Under the pieces are notes generated by a model. The model saw only the letters and a list, made by a program, of their open reading frames with translations. It made no database searches and was not told the DNA's origin. Source: Halapricum desulfuricans (GTDB lineage Archaea; Halobacteriota; Halobacteria; Halobacteriales; Haloarculaceae). From it: a stretch of 64,000 bases of DNA. This document shows positions 1 to 8,644 of this stretch, piece by piece. Position numbers and translations under genes: made by a program. Location of the stretch: assembly GCF_017094525.1 (NCBI RefSeq), contig NZ_CP064788.1, positions 2,155,030 through 2,219,029 on the forward strand, read 5' to 3'. Numbering within the stretch: position 1 is the first letter of the stretch; every line of letters begins with the position of its first letter.

Positions 1-2890
1 CGTTCTGGCGAGCCAGTTCGCGCTCGCGCTCACGGAGTTGCTGTTCGCGCTCCGCTCGGGTCATCGCGGCCTCGACGGCCCCACCGAGTATCTGAAAGAG
101 GTCGATGTCGATGTCGTCGAAAGCGGCGACGTCCACCGATCCGGTGGCGATGACGCCGATGTCGCCGACTGGAACCGCCATACACGACCGGAGCGGCGAC
201 AGCTCGTCTTCGGCGTGTTCGGTCGCCGTGATGTCCTCGACGACCCGCATCTCCCCGTGCTCGAAGACCCACCACGGGAGGCTGTCGTCCCGGCTGATCG
301 TTGGCGGGGAATCGACGATGCGTTCGCCGGTCTCGGAGACTGCGGTCGGGACGAGTTCGTCCGCAGATTCGTCGTAGCGCCACAGCGTGGCGGCCGGCAA
401 CTCGAGGACGTCTTCGACTGCATCGACTGCGATCGCGGCTATCTCGGAGACTGTCTCCGCGACGGACAGCTCCTGACTGGCCCTGTGAAGGCCCCGGAGT
501 CGCTGTTCGAGGCGCTTGCGCTCGGTCACGTCGCGCTGGATGGCCACAAACGCCTCGATTTCGCCGCTGTCGTCCTCGATGGGCGTGATCGTCTGGTCGG
601 CGTAGTAGATCTCACCGGACTTGCGGCGGTCCTGGATTTCGGCGTGCCACGTCTCACCCGAAAGGATCGTGTTCCACATCTCCTCGTAGTACGCTTCGCC
701 CAGCACGTCCGAGCGGATCAGACGCGGCGTCTCACCGATCGCCTCGTCGGCACTGTAACCGGTTATCTCCTCAAACGTCGAGTTCACGTATTCGATCGTC
801 GCGTCGGTGTCGGTAATATAGATCCCGTGGCCGGCAGACTCGACAGCGTTTTCGAACGTGCGCAGCTCGCGCTCGGTCTCTTTCAGCCCCGTGATGTCCG
901 TCGCAACGCCCAGGACCGCCCGGTCGTCTGACTCGACCGGCTCGAACGGGATCTTGCGCGTCTCCAGGACGCGTTTCTCGCCATCTGGATACGTGAGTGT
1001 CTCCTCGGGAATCGTCTTGGACTCGCCCGATTCGATCACCTCGCGGTCGTCGGCCCGGAACTGTTCGGCCTCAGTCTCGGAGTTGGCCAGTTCGGCGTCG
1101 GTGGCCCCTTCGATCGCCTCGACTGTGGTCCCGTAGGCTTGCGCGAGGCCTTCGTTTGCGAACAGGTACTCGCCGGACTCGCCTTTGGCGAACACCAGTT
1201 GCGGGAGCAGGTCAATGAGCTGGCGGAGTCGCTTCCGGCTTCGGTCTAACTGTTGCTCCAGCCGCTTGCGCTCGGTGATGTCAGTCGCGACGACGAGGGC
1301 CCGACGCTCGTCTCCGTGTGGCGTCTCAAGGGGCTGTATCTCCGTCCGGACAGTCCGTTTCTCGCCGCCGGCGTCGACGAACGTATCTTCGGGGATCGTC
1401 TTCGCCTCGCCGGACTCGATCACTGCCAAGTCGTCAGCCCGGAAGTCCCGATGATCGCTCTCTGTGGCGTACTCTTCGTCAGTCGATCCCTCGAGCTCCG
1501 CTGGTGAGGTGCCGTAGACATCGGCAGCAGCTCCGTTCGCGAGGAGATAGCGGCCGCCGCTGTCCTTGACGAACACCTGCTGGGGCAGGGCGTCGATGAC
1601 TACCCGGAGGTATCGTTCGTTCGTCTGGGCCTTCTGACGGGCGGCCCGTCGACTTACTTCCCGGCCGATCCACTGCGCGAGCAGCCGCACGAATGTGCGA
1701 TCGTGCTCGGAGACGGACGGGGTGTCGTCGTCGAACCCGGCAAAGCTGATCGCGCCGTACACACCGTCCGACGCGTCGATCGGAACACCGACGAACGTCT
1801 CGACCGACCGGTCACGATAGACCGGATGCGCGTCAGCGATGACATCCGAGGCGGTCCTGACGGTATCGACCGCTCCGTCCGACATCTCTGCACAGATCGT
1901 GCCGGTCATATCGAATCGTTCACCGGCCCCAACGGTCAGGTCCGGCGCATCGGCCGCGCGGACGGTATATCCGTCGTCGAACTCCGCGACGATGCCGGCG
2001 TCTGCTGCCAGCCGGTCCCGACCGAGCGCAAGCAGCTCCCGCAGCTGGTCGTCGAAAGACGCCGTTTCGTCGGTCGTTATCTCGTGTAAGCGCCGGAGAT
2101 GCTCGGACCGTCGTTCAAGCGCTCGCTCGCGGTCTTTCCGGTCAGTGACCTCCCGCGAGTAAATCGAGAGGCCGTCCTCGTCGGGGAAGACACGGACCTC
2201 GATCCAGTACTCCAGCGGTTCGACGTAGGTCTGGAAAGTGACCCGCTGTTGGGTCGCCATCGCCTCGTGATACCGCTCGTAGGCTTCGGAGTCGACCATT
2301 TCGGGAAACACGTCCCAGACGACGTCACCGACGATATCCGCAGCCGACACACCGGTGCGGTCTGCCATTCGCTCGTTCCAGTAGGTGACGCGCCACTCGT
2401 CGTCGATAGCGTAAAAGGCGTCGTCGATCCGCTCGTAGACGGCGGCGAGTCGTTCGGTCGCTGCCGTGGCTCGCCGCTCGGCGCGGTATCCTTCCGCGAG
2501 GTTGACCAGTCGGGTCGCCAGGATGCGGTACTGCTCGACGCCGGGTTCGCGGACGACGTAATCGCTCACGCCCGCCGAGATGGCGTCGCTCGCAAGCGAC
2601 TCACTGCCCCGCGCCGTGAACAACACGACCGGAAGATCGGGTGCCCGCTCGCGGACCCGCTCGATCGTCTCGATCGGGTCGACCCCCCGAAGCCGTGACC
2701 CGACGACGACGCAGTCGACAGCGTCGAGACTCTCGATCGTTTCCTGTGCCGTGTCGACGGTCCGCACTTCGAGTCGACGGTCTTCGCGTTCCAGTCGGTC
2801 CCGCAGAAACCCCGCAAAGTCACCGTCACGATCAGCATAGAGAACGCGATACGTCGAAGATCCCCCGCCGCCAGAGGGTCGCTGTGGCAT
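1..2890 (-). CDS. Multidomain PAS/GAF sensor protein with N-terminal receiver-like domain (C-terminus cut by window edge)
   Basis: The start is an ATG at 2890, and 963 codons are visible before the left edge removes the C-terminus. The order I read is: receiver-like domain (about residues 15-130), PAS (about 145-265), GAF (275-430), three more PAS domains (about 440-800, each ending in a DxTERK- or DITGLK-type linker) and a second GAF (about 815-950), followed by a charged coiled-coil linker. In related haloarchaeal proteins such a linker usually leads into a histidine kinase core or a bacterio-opsin-activator HTH; neither is visible here. The receiver reads VDCVVVGSRLRG where relatives have a phospho-acceptor Asp in VVSDY, so the Asp is Gly. 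The conserved Lys appears to be Arg, in DYVVREP. The likely role is intracellular redox, light or ligand sensing; the signal is unknown. Confidence 0.85.
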   Translation of the reverse strand, partial: MPQRPSGGGGSSTYRVLYADRDGDFAGFLRDRLEREDRRLEVRTVDTAQETIESLDAVDCVVVGSRLRGVDPIETIERVRERAPDLPVVLFTARGSESLASDAISAGVSDYVVREPGVEQYRILATRLVNLAEGYRAERRATAATERLAAVYERIDDAFYAIDDEWRVTYWNERMADRTGVSAADIVGDVVWDVFPEMVDSEAYERYHEAMATQQRVTFQTYVEPLEYWIEVRVFPDEDGLSIYSREVTDRKDRERALERRSEHLRRLHEITTDETASFDDQLRELLALGRDRLAADAGIVAEFDDGYTVRAADAPDLTVGAGERFDMTGTICAEMSDGAVDTVRTASDVIADAHPVYRDRSVETFVGVPIDASDGVYGAISFAGFDDDTPSVSEHDRTFVRLLAQWIGREVSRRAARQKAQTNERYLRVVIDALPQQVFVKDSGGRYLLANGAAADVYGTSPAELEGSTDEEYATESDHRDFRADDLAVIESGEAKTIPEDTFVDAGGEKRTVRTEIQPLETPHGDERRALVVATDITERKRLEQQLDRSRKRLRQLIDLLPQLVFAKGESGEYLFANEGLAQAYGTTVEAIEGATDAELANSETEAEQFRADDREVIESGESKTIPEETLTYPDGEKRVLETRKIPFEPVESDDRAVLGVATDITGLKETERELRTFENAVESAGHGIYITDTDATIEYVNSTFEEITGYSADEAIGETPRLIRSDVLGEAYYEEMWNTILSGETWHAEIQDRRKSGEIYYADQTITPIEDDSGEIEAFVAIQRDVTERKRLEQRLRGLHRASQELSVAETVSEIAAIAVDAVEDVLELPAATLWRYDESADELVPTAVSETGERIVDSPPTISRDDSLPWWVFEHGEMRVVEDITATEHAEDELSPLRSCMAVPVGDIGVIATGSVDVAAFDDIDIDLFQILGGAVEAAMTRAEREQQLRERERELARQN

Positions 2891-2962
2891 ACCTTCGGTA
2901 GTGACTACACCCCCATGAAGACACTGCTGACAGAATCAGAACTGATATACTCCGGGCGGATC

Positions 2963-4084
2963 CTACGAGGTCTTCAGCCCGCTTCCGGTCAGCGCTGTCA
3001 CGATGTCGTCGCCGTCTTCGATCACGCCACGTTCCCGGAAGCGCTCGAGCGCGGCGGTCGCCGTCGCACAGGTCGGCTCGACGTGGAAGCCGGCCCGGGC
3101 GAGCCGGTCGTGTTCGCGCTCGGTCGCCGCCGTCGGGACTGCGACGGCGTCGCCGTCGGTCGCCTCGACCGCCTCGATGATCTGGTCGTTCCGTGCCGGC
3201 TCGGCGATCTGGATCCCGTCGGCGGCGTCGTTTCGCTCGCTCGCCGGGTCTGGATCGCCGCCGATCGCTTCGACGATCGGCGCGACGCCCGCGGCCTGTG
3301 CGCCGAGCAGCCGCGGCATCGAGTCGATCCAGCCCGCCTCCAGCAAAGCGCGAAAGCCGCGGTACGCGCCCAGAAACAGCGTCCCGTGGCCCAGCGGCGT
3401 CACGAACGCGTCGGGAGCCGACCAGCCGCGCTGGGCCGCGATCTCGAAGGCGACGGTCGCGGTGCCGGCCAGAAAGGCGGGGTCCCAGGCGTGGCTCGCG
3501 TAGTAGGCCTCGACCGGCTCGCGAGTTTTCGCCTCACTTCCTTCGTCAGCGCCCGACTCGATGGCCTCGATGCAGGCGTCGGTGACGTCCTGACGGGTGC
3601 CCTCGATCCGTCTGAGCGTCGCTCCGGTCCGTTCGATCGCCCGCAACTTCCCGGGCTTGGCCTCGGCGGGCACGAAGATCTCGGCGTCGATCCCGGCGCG
3701 GGCGGCGTAGGTCGCGACCGCCAGGCCGGCGTTGCCCGAGGAGTCTTCGACGACCCAGTCGACGCCGAGTTCGAGCGCGCGCGAAACCGTCGTCGCCGCG
3801 CCGCGGTCCTTGAAACTTCCCGTCGGGAATACCGATTCGAGTTTGAACTGCACGCCCCACTCGTCGCCCTCAACCAGCGGCGTCCAGCCCTCGCCGAGGG
3901 TGACCCGTCGCTCGACGGGGAGGAATTCAGAAAAGGCCCACAGCCCCTTGTCGCGGTCGATCGCCGCCGGGGGCTTGTCGTCAGGGACGGGCCGATCAGC
4001 GAACTCGAGCGGGTGGCCGCACTGACATCGCCAGGGGCCGTCTCCGGGGTACGTCCGGCCGCAGTCTGGACAGGCCAGATCCAT
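2963..4084 (-). CDS. thrC: Threonine synthase (PLP-dependent, with N-terminal zinc ribbon)
   Basis: This enzyme converts O-phosphohomoserine to threonine with pyridoxal phosphate, the last step of threonine synthesis. The 373-residue protein opens with a CPDC...CQCG zinc-ribbon pair at about residues 5-25. The PLP lysine lies in GSFKDRG, an asparagine loop in DSSGNAGLA, and the C-terminus has the family ending ALTGSGLK. I chose the ATG at 4084 because the longer reading from 4108 adds eight residues without conserved character and the zinc ribbon begins immediately after the chosen Met. Haloarchaea often carry several threonine-synthase-like paralogues, so a related activity such as cysteate synthase cannot be excluded. 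It stands alone, facing the sensor gene. Confidence 0.85.
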   Translation of the reverse strand: MDLACPDCGRTYPGDGPWRCQCGHPLEFADRPVPDDKPPAAIDRDKGLWAFSEFLPVERRVTLGEGWTPLVEGDEWGVQFKLESVFPTGSFKDRGAATTVSRALELGVDWVVEDSSGNAGLAVATYAARAGIDAEIFVPAEAKPGKLRAIERTGATLRRIEGTRQDVTDACIEAIESGADEGSEAKTREPVEAYYASHAWDPAFLAGTATVAFEIAAQRGWSAPDAFVTPLGHGTLFLGAYRGFRALLEAGWIDSMPRLLGAQAAGVAPIVEAIGGDPDPASERNDAADGIQIAEPARNDQIIEAVEATDGDAVAVPTAATEREHDRLARAGFHVEPTCATATAALERFRERGVIEDGDDIVTALTGSGLKTS

Positions 4085-4165
4085 GGCGGCACTACCGTGG
4101 CCGAGCACACGGATCTGTCGGTCCGCATCGCCCCGTGCCAGATCGCCGTGGAAAAACGGGTCGCT

Positions 4166-5206
4166 CTAGGGCGTGATGACCGCGCGTCCGTCGATCTCGC
4201 GGTGCTCGAGTTTCTCTGCGACCGTGTTGACGTCTCCGAGTTCGTAGCGACTGGTATGTAGATTCACGTCGCCCTGTTCAACCAGTGCGACCAGTTCCTG
4301 GAGTTCGGTGTACTGACCGACGATGTTGCCCACGTAGGAGAACTCGCCGTTGACGAGCGCCTGTGCGGGTTCATGGATGTGCCCGCCGTAGCCGATGATG
4401 TGGTGGTCACCGCCGGCGGCGGTGATGTCCGGGGCATACTCGGTGGTCACGTCCGCGCCGACGAAGTCAAGTACCTGTGCGGCACCCGTCCCGTCGGTGA
4501 CGCTGTCGACGAACTCCCGGACGTCCTCTTTCTCAGGGTTGACGAGGTGGTCGGCTCCCCCCTCCTCGGCCAGTTCCAGCGCGGAGTCTTTGATGTCGAC
4601 CGCGGTGATCTGTGCGGCGCTCATCGCGTCGACGACCTGGACGCCGATGTGGCCCAGCCCGCCGATGCCGACGATCACGGCGTGATCGCCCGGGTTCAGC
4701 TTCCGGACGGCCTTCTTGGCGGCGTGGTAGGCCGTGATCCCCGCGTCGGCGTGGGGTGCGATGTCGGTCGGGTCGACACCGTCCGGCAGCGGGATGACCG
4801 CTCGCTCGTTTGTCAGCAAGTAATCGGCGAACCCGCCGTCGGTCGTCAGCCCGTTGAACGACTGGTTCTCACAGTACATCGTCTCGCCCTGCCGGCAGGC
4901 CCGACAGGTGCCACAGGTCTGTACCGGATGGCAGATGACCGGGTCGCCCTCTTCGACGATTTCGACCTCATTGCCCGTCTCGGCGACGATCCCCGCGTTC
5001 TCGTGGCCGAGTGTCATCGGCAACGACTGCGGGACGTACTGCTCCCACATCCCCTCGATGATGTGGTTATCCGTCTGACACCATCCCGCGCCTTCTACCT
5101 CGACGATCACCTCGTCCGATCGCGTGATCTCCGGTCGGTCGATCTCCTCGACCGTCAGCCCCTCGCTCATGTCGTCGGTGTACTCGTGGAGTCGTGCTGC
5201 TCTCAT
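4166..5206 (-). CDS. Zinc-dependent NAD(P) alcohol dehydrogenase, medium-chain (MDR) family
   Basis: A 346-residue zinc alcohol dehydrogenase that interconverts alcohols and aldehydes or ketones with NAD(P). The catalytic zinc set is visible as GWCQTDNH and LGHENAG. The structural zinc knot is CGTCRACRQGETMYC, and the nucleotide-binding fold has GIGGLGHIG. The start is the ATG at 5206; a TTG three codons earlier is possible but unnecessary. On the coding strand an ATATATCATA box about 27 bases before this ATG suggests a leaderless transcript. An iron-type alcohol dehydrogenase lies just upstream on the same strand, 102 bp away. Substrate specificity cannot be read from the sequence. Confidence 0.88.
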   Translation of the reverse strand: MRAARLHEYTDDMSEGLTVEEIDRPEITRSDEVIVEVEGAGWCQTDNHIIEGMWEQYVPQSLPMTLGHENAGIVAETGNEVEIVEEGDPVICHPVQTCGTCRACRQGETMYCENQSFNGLTTDGGFADYLLTNERAVIPLPDGVDPTDIAPHADAGITAYHAAKKAVRKLNPGDHAVIVGIGGLGHIGVQVVDAMSAAQITAVDIKDSALELAEEGGADHLVNPEKEDVREFVDSVTDGTGAAQVLDFVGADVTTEYAPDITAAGGDHHIIGYGGHIHEPAQALVNGEFSYVGNIVGQYTELQELVALVEQGDVNLHTSRYELGDVNTVAEKLEHREIDGRAVITP

Positions 5207-5224
5207 GGCCCACAAACTATTATG

Positions 5225-5245
5225 ATCTAATATGATATATAGACC
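5225..5245 (-). promoter_or_regulatory. TATA-box promoter of the zinc alcohol dehydrogenase
   Basis: The coding strand carries ATATATCATA centred about 29 bases before the ATG at 5206. That spacing fits an archaeal TATA box driving a leaderless message. It is the only strongly AT-rich stretch in the 102-bp gap between the two dehydrogenase genes. Confidence 0.5.
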
Positions 5246-5308
5246 GGTGGATGCAGACAGCTCCGTGATAGGTCTGAGAGCGGACGAAAACAGCGAGGGC
5301 AGTCCCGT

Positions 5309-6403
5309 CTACCGGACGCGCCCGGCGATCTCGTCGACGGTCTTCAGCGCGTCGCGGACCATCGGCGGCGTGACCTCGAAGGGCTGGTTGTGAATCGTCT
5401 CCTCGGGGTCGCAGGCGGCTTCAGCGACGATATCGAGCTGCTCGTCGGTCGGGTCGTCCAGCCCGATGTCCGACAGCGCGGTCGGCAGGCCGATCTCCCG
5501 GGAGAACTCGACGTAGTCCTCGATGAACTCGTCGTCGCGACCCTCGAGGACGAGCTGGGTGATCGTCCCGATATTGACCTTCTCGCCGTGTGTCGCGTCG
5601 TGGGTCGCCTCGAGCTGCGTCAGACCGTTGTGGACCGAGTGAGCGGCAGCGAGCCCGCCGCTCTCGAAGCCCAGCCCGCTCAGAAGCGTGTTCGCCTCGG
5701 TGACGGCCTCGACGCTCTCGGTGACCGCGTCGCGCTCGACCGCGTCGACCGCCGAACGGCCGTGTTCGCGCAGCGTCTCGTAACAGAGCCGCGCCAGTCG
5801 GTGCCCGGCGCGCGTCGGCTTGCCGCCGACGACGTTGTCCCCGTCCGAGCGATAGGTTGCGTCGGCCTCGAACCAGGTGGCGAGCCCGTCGGCGATTCCC
5901 GACCGGAAGAACCGCGTGGGCGCGTCCGAGACGACGTCGGTGTCGACCAGCACGAGATCCGGGTGCTCGTTGTAGAACCAGTACTCCTCGAACTCGCCGT
6001 GTTCGCTGTAGATGACTGACAGCGCGCTGGTCGGCGCGTCCGTCGAGGCGACGGTCGGCATCGAGACCATCGCACCGTCCTCGAGGTTCTCTCGAACGGC
6101 CTTCGCCGTGTCGAGGGCCTTTCCCCCGCCAGCGCCGATGACGATATCGGCACCGCGATCGCGGACAATCTCGGAGATCCGGTCGACCTCGGCCTCGGAG
6201 GCCTCTCCCTGGAACTCGACGGAACTGGCCTCCAGCCCTGCGTCTTCGAGGCTGTCCAGTACCTCGTCTTCGACCAGTCCGAGCACGATCTCGTCGGCGA
6301 GCAACAGCGCGTGCTCGCCCAGCGAGGCCGCGTGTGTGCCGATCTCCTCGGCAACGCCGCGTCCCTGTACGTACGCCGCCGGCGACTTGAATACCTGTGA
6401 CAT
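5309..6403 (-). CDS. gldA: Iron/zinc-containing alcohol dehydrogenase, glycerol dehydrogenase (GldA) type
   Basis: A 364-residue member of the iron-containing alcohol dehydrogenase superfamily, closest in motifs to NAD-dependent glycerol dehydrogenase (glycerol to dihydroxyacetone). Visible are the NAD loop GAGGGKALDTAK, the substrate loop PTVASTDAPTSALSV, and the three metal ligands: Asp in GLATWFEAD, His in AAHSVHNG and His in ATHGEK. The ATG at 6403 is preferred over the GTG two codons upstream. An AT-rich stretch sits only about 14 bases before this ATG, so the transcription start may be unusual. A sister-family assignment (glycerol-1-phosphate dehydrogenase) is less likely because the THGEKVNIG region matches GldA. 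It may act with the adjacent zinc dehydrogenase. Confidence 0.82.
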   Translation of the reverse strand: MSQVFKSPAAYVQGRGVAEEIGTHAASLGEHALLLADEIVLGLVEDEVLDSLEDAGLEASSVEFQGEASEAEVDRISEIVRDRGADIVIGAGGGKALDTAKAVRENLEDGAMVSMPTVASTDAPTSALSVIYSEHGEFEEYWFYNEHPDLVLVDTDVVSDAPTRFFRSGIADGLATWFEADATYRSDGDNVVGGKPTRAGHRLARLCYETLREHGRSAVDAVERDAVTESVEAVTEANTLLSGLGFESGGLAAAHSVHNGLTQLEATHDATHGEKVNIGTITQLVLEGRDDEFIEDYVEFSREIGLPTALSDIGLDDPTDEQLDIVAEAACDPEETIHNQPFEVTPPMVRDALKTVDEIAGRVR

Positions 6404-6527
6404 AACCACGTAAAAGTATTTACTCGAATGGCAATAACCTTTTTGTCAGTGTTCCGTCCGTCGTGTCCGCCGGCAACGCCGTCGAAAATCCGTATGATTG
6501 AGGGTGTTTGCTGCTCAAGTTCAGACG

Positions 6528-7478
6528 ATGGAACTCGCATATGGGCCCGTCCCGTCGCGTCGGCTGGGACAGAGTCTCGGAGTCAACACGATCCCGCCCA
6601 AAACTTGCTCGTACGCGTGTGTGTACTGCCAACTCGGTCGGACGACTGACACAGTCGTCGAACGAGACGAGTTCTTCTCGCCCGAGGAGATCTTCGAGGC
6701 CGTCAGCGACCGCGTCGAAGCGGTCCGCGCGGCTGGCGAGTCGATCGACTACCTCTCGATCGTCCCCGACGGCGAGCCGACGCTCGACGCGAACCTCGGC
6801 GCGACGATCGATCGGCTGCAGGACCTCGAGATTGACGTCGCGGTCATCTCGAACGGGTCGCTGCTCGCCGACGCCGACGTCAGGGCAGCCCTCGCGACGG
6901 CGGACTGGGTGTCGTTGAAAGCCGACGCGGGGACTGCAGAGACGTGGCGCGCCGTCGACCGACCCAACAAGGCGCTCTCCTTCGAGTCGGTGGTCGAGGG
7001 AATGCGCGCGTTCGCCGACGCCTTCGAGGGGACGCTGACGACCGAGACGATGCTGGTCGACGGCCGCAACGACGACGAGTCGTCCCTGCAGGCGACCGTG
7101 GATCTGGTGGCCTCGCTCGACCCCGACACTGCCTACATCGCCGTGCCGACCCGCCCGCCGGCCGAAGAATGGGTCGAACCGGCCGGCGAGCAGGCGCTGG
7201 CCGCCGCCTATTCGATCTTCGAGGACCGGCTCAAACACGTCGAATATCTCATCGGAGCCGAGGGGTCGACCTTCGCGGCGACCGGTGACGTCCGGGCGGA
7301 TATCCTCGGCGTGACCGCAGTCCACCCGATGCGGGAAACCGGCCTCAGAGAACTACTCGACCGTGATGAGGCCGACTGGGCGGTCGTCGAGGAACTCCTC
7401 GAGGAAGGGGCACTGCTGAAACGGGAGTTCGGCGACGAGACCTTCTACCTGCGCCCGATCGAAACCATGGACGAGTGA
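6528..7478 (+). CDS. Radical SAM protein of unknown substrate
   Basis: A 316-residue radical S-adenosylmethionine enzyme. The [4Fe-4S]-binding cysteines are in CSYACVYC (CxxxCxxC) at about residues 28-35. They are preceded by GPVPSRRLGQSLGVN, a signature of a widespread archaeal and bacterial subfamily with no assigned reaction. VPDGEPTLD follows as the glycine-rich SAM-binding strand. The C-terminus forms a small domain of about 60 residues that looks like a winged helix (acidic, ending in a LKREFGDETFYLR strand pair). I moved the start to the ATG at 6528 because the TTG-initiated extension lacks conservation and runs into the promoter. It is divergent from gldA. Confidence 0.8.
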   Translation: MELAYGPVPSRRLGQSLGVNTIPPKTCSYACVYCQLGRTTDTVVERDEFFSPEEIFEAVSDRVEAVRAAGESIDYLSIVPDGEPTLDANLGATIDRLQDLEIDVAVISNGSLLADADVRAALATADWVSLKADAGTAETWRAVDRPNKALSFESVVEGMRAFADAFEGTLTTETMLVDGRNDDESSLQATVDLVASLDPDTAYIAVPTRPPAEEWVEPAGEQALAAAYSIFEDRLKHVEYLIGAEGSTFAATGDVRADILGVTAVHPMRETGLRELLDRDEADWAVVEELLEEGALLKREFGDETFYLRPIETMDE

Positions 7479-7575
7479 TCGCCGCTGACGAAGGTAGCAT
7501 CACGTCCGCAGTCTTGTGGCGTTTCGAAATACCATCGGAACGACTTTGCACCTGCAACGACGACGTAGTGGCGTT

Positions 7576-7914
7576 ATGGCCGAAGATGTCACAGTCGATC
7601 GTATCGAGGACGCAATCGCGGACGTCACCCACCCGGAGATCGACGCGACGCTCGTCGAACTCGGGATGATCGACGACGTTCGCGTCGACGACGACGTGAC
7701 CATCGACGTCGCAATTCCGATGACGGGCATCCCCGACCAGATCAAGCAGCTGCTCGCACACAGCCTCGCGGACGCGCTCGACTCGCTCGACGTCGAGTTG
7801 ACCGTTCAGTTCGTCCTCATGGACGAGCAGGCACGCGAGCGGTTCTTCGAGATGGAGGAAGACAACTGGAGCGGTCTCGACGACGACGGCGGTGGCGCCC
7901 AGTCCCCGTTCTGA
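7576..7914 (+). CDS. DUF59/MIP18-family protein, probable iron-sulfur cluster assembly factor
   Basis: A 112-residue protein of the MIP18 (DUF59, SufT/PaaD-like) family. The recognisable core is DVTHPEIDATLVELGMID near the N-terminus, then a two-strand region and PMTGIPDQIKQLL. Family members take part in maturation of iron-sulfur proteins. This copy has no cysteine at all, so direct cluster coordination through Cys is unlikely and a scaffold or adaptor role is more plausible. The ATG at 7576 is preferred over the 20-residue upstream extension, which is basic and unlike a halophilic protein. It follows the radical SAM gene on the same strand after 97 bp, which would suit a role in servicing such enzymes (inference). 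Confidence 0.72.
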   Translation: MAEDVTVDRIEDAIADVTHPEIDATLVELGMIDDVRVDDDVTIDVAIPMTGIPDQIKQLLAHSLADALDSLDVELTVQFVLMDEQARERFFEMEEDNWSGLDDDGGGAQSPF

Positions 7915-8109
7915 GACGCGTCAGCTCGCCGTCCGGCAATATTGTACCAGGAGATCACGGCTACGTGAGCGACCAGCGGAATTGTCCCGGGCGAACTGGG
8001 TGGGTGAGGTTGGGAGTCCAGCGTCCGTCAAAACCGGTCGATGACGGTGTAAGACGTGGTCCCCGGCGGCTTGTCTGTTCCATCTCGTCGGCCTGATATG
8101 TTAACAGCT

Positions 8110-8145
8110 GCGGAGTATCCGCACCTCACGCCGATTGCCGTGAGG
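8110..8145. other. Two tandem perfect hairpins downstream of the HEPN gene
   Basis: Two inverted repeats stand close together: GCGGA-GTA-TCCGC at 8110-8122 and CCTCACG-8 nt-CGTGAGG at 8124-8145. They lie in the 244-bp gap between the DUF59 gene (ending 7914) and the HEPN gene (ending 8159), just beyond both stop codons. They could form a bidirectional terminator or a structured 3' end. No long T-run follows on either strand. The rest of the gap shows no convincing gene. Confidence 0.35.
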
Positions 8146-8158
8146 GTGGTTCTCCCCG

Positions 8159-8644
8159 TCAGCAGATGCAGTCGTGTGCCCGACCGGCGAGTTTCGGGAC
8201 GTGGTCGTGCATACACTCGGCGTACGCCAGCATCGCCTCGGCCTGCTCAGCGGTCGCTCGTTCCTGCTGGTAGTACGTCCCGTTGCGGTAGTTCTGCCAG
8301 AGCTCGACCAGTTCATCCTTCGTCGCCTCGGAGAACACGCCGGCCTGCGCCCCGTACTCGAAGGTATCCTCGTGGTTCATCAGATCGTCCGTCTCCGCCA
8401 GCTCTCGGTCGACCACGTAGAACTGCACCGTCCGCTCCAGCGCCGCGAACGACCCCTCGACCACCAGCGTGTGATGCCGATCGATGTCTCGCAACGCCCG
8501 AATGCCGTCCAAGATGCGACACGCCTTCCGCAACTGCAGGAGCGCCTCGCCCTCCACGTCCAGTCCCGGTTCGACGGTACCGCGCTGGGTGAACGCCGCC
8601 ACGGCGGCGCTCAACTCGTCGCTGCACGGATCCTCGTCATTCAT
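8159..8644 (-). CDS. HEPN-domain protein, putative toxin of an MNT/HEPN pair
   Basis: A 161-residue mostly helical protein of the HEPN superfamily, predicted as the toxin partner (RNase type in characterised systems) of the nucleotidyltransferase encoded just upstream, whose 3' end it overlaps by 8 bp. The helix that normally carries the catalytic Rx4-6H motif reads LWQNYRNGTYYQQ: the Arg-Asn is present, but Tyr and Gln stand where the His is expected. In studied MNT/HEPN systems the antitoxin adds AMP to a Tyr in this region. Two tyrosines are present here, so that regulation remains conceivable even if RNase activity is doubtful. A non-toxic nucleic-acid-binding HEPN protein is the alternative. 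Confidence 0.68.
   Translation of the reverse strand: MNDEDPCSDELSAAVAAFTQRGTVEPGLDVEGEALLQLRKACRILDGIRALRDIDRHHTLVVEGSFAALERTVQFYVVDRELAETDDLMNHEDTFEYGAQAGVFSEATKDELVELWQNYRNGTYYQQERATAEQAEAMLAYAECMHDHVPKLAGRAHDCIC

Noticed and set aside
2915-4261. A 448-codon plus-strand frame opposite threonine synthase
   Set aside because: Antisense shadow with Arg/Val-rich composition and no family resemblance.
8056-8592. A 178-codon plus-strand frame opposite the HEPN gene
   Set aside because: Extremely Arg/Pro/Ser-rich; antisense shadow.
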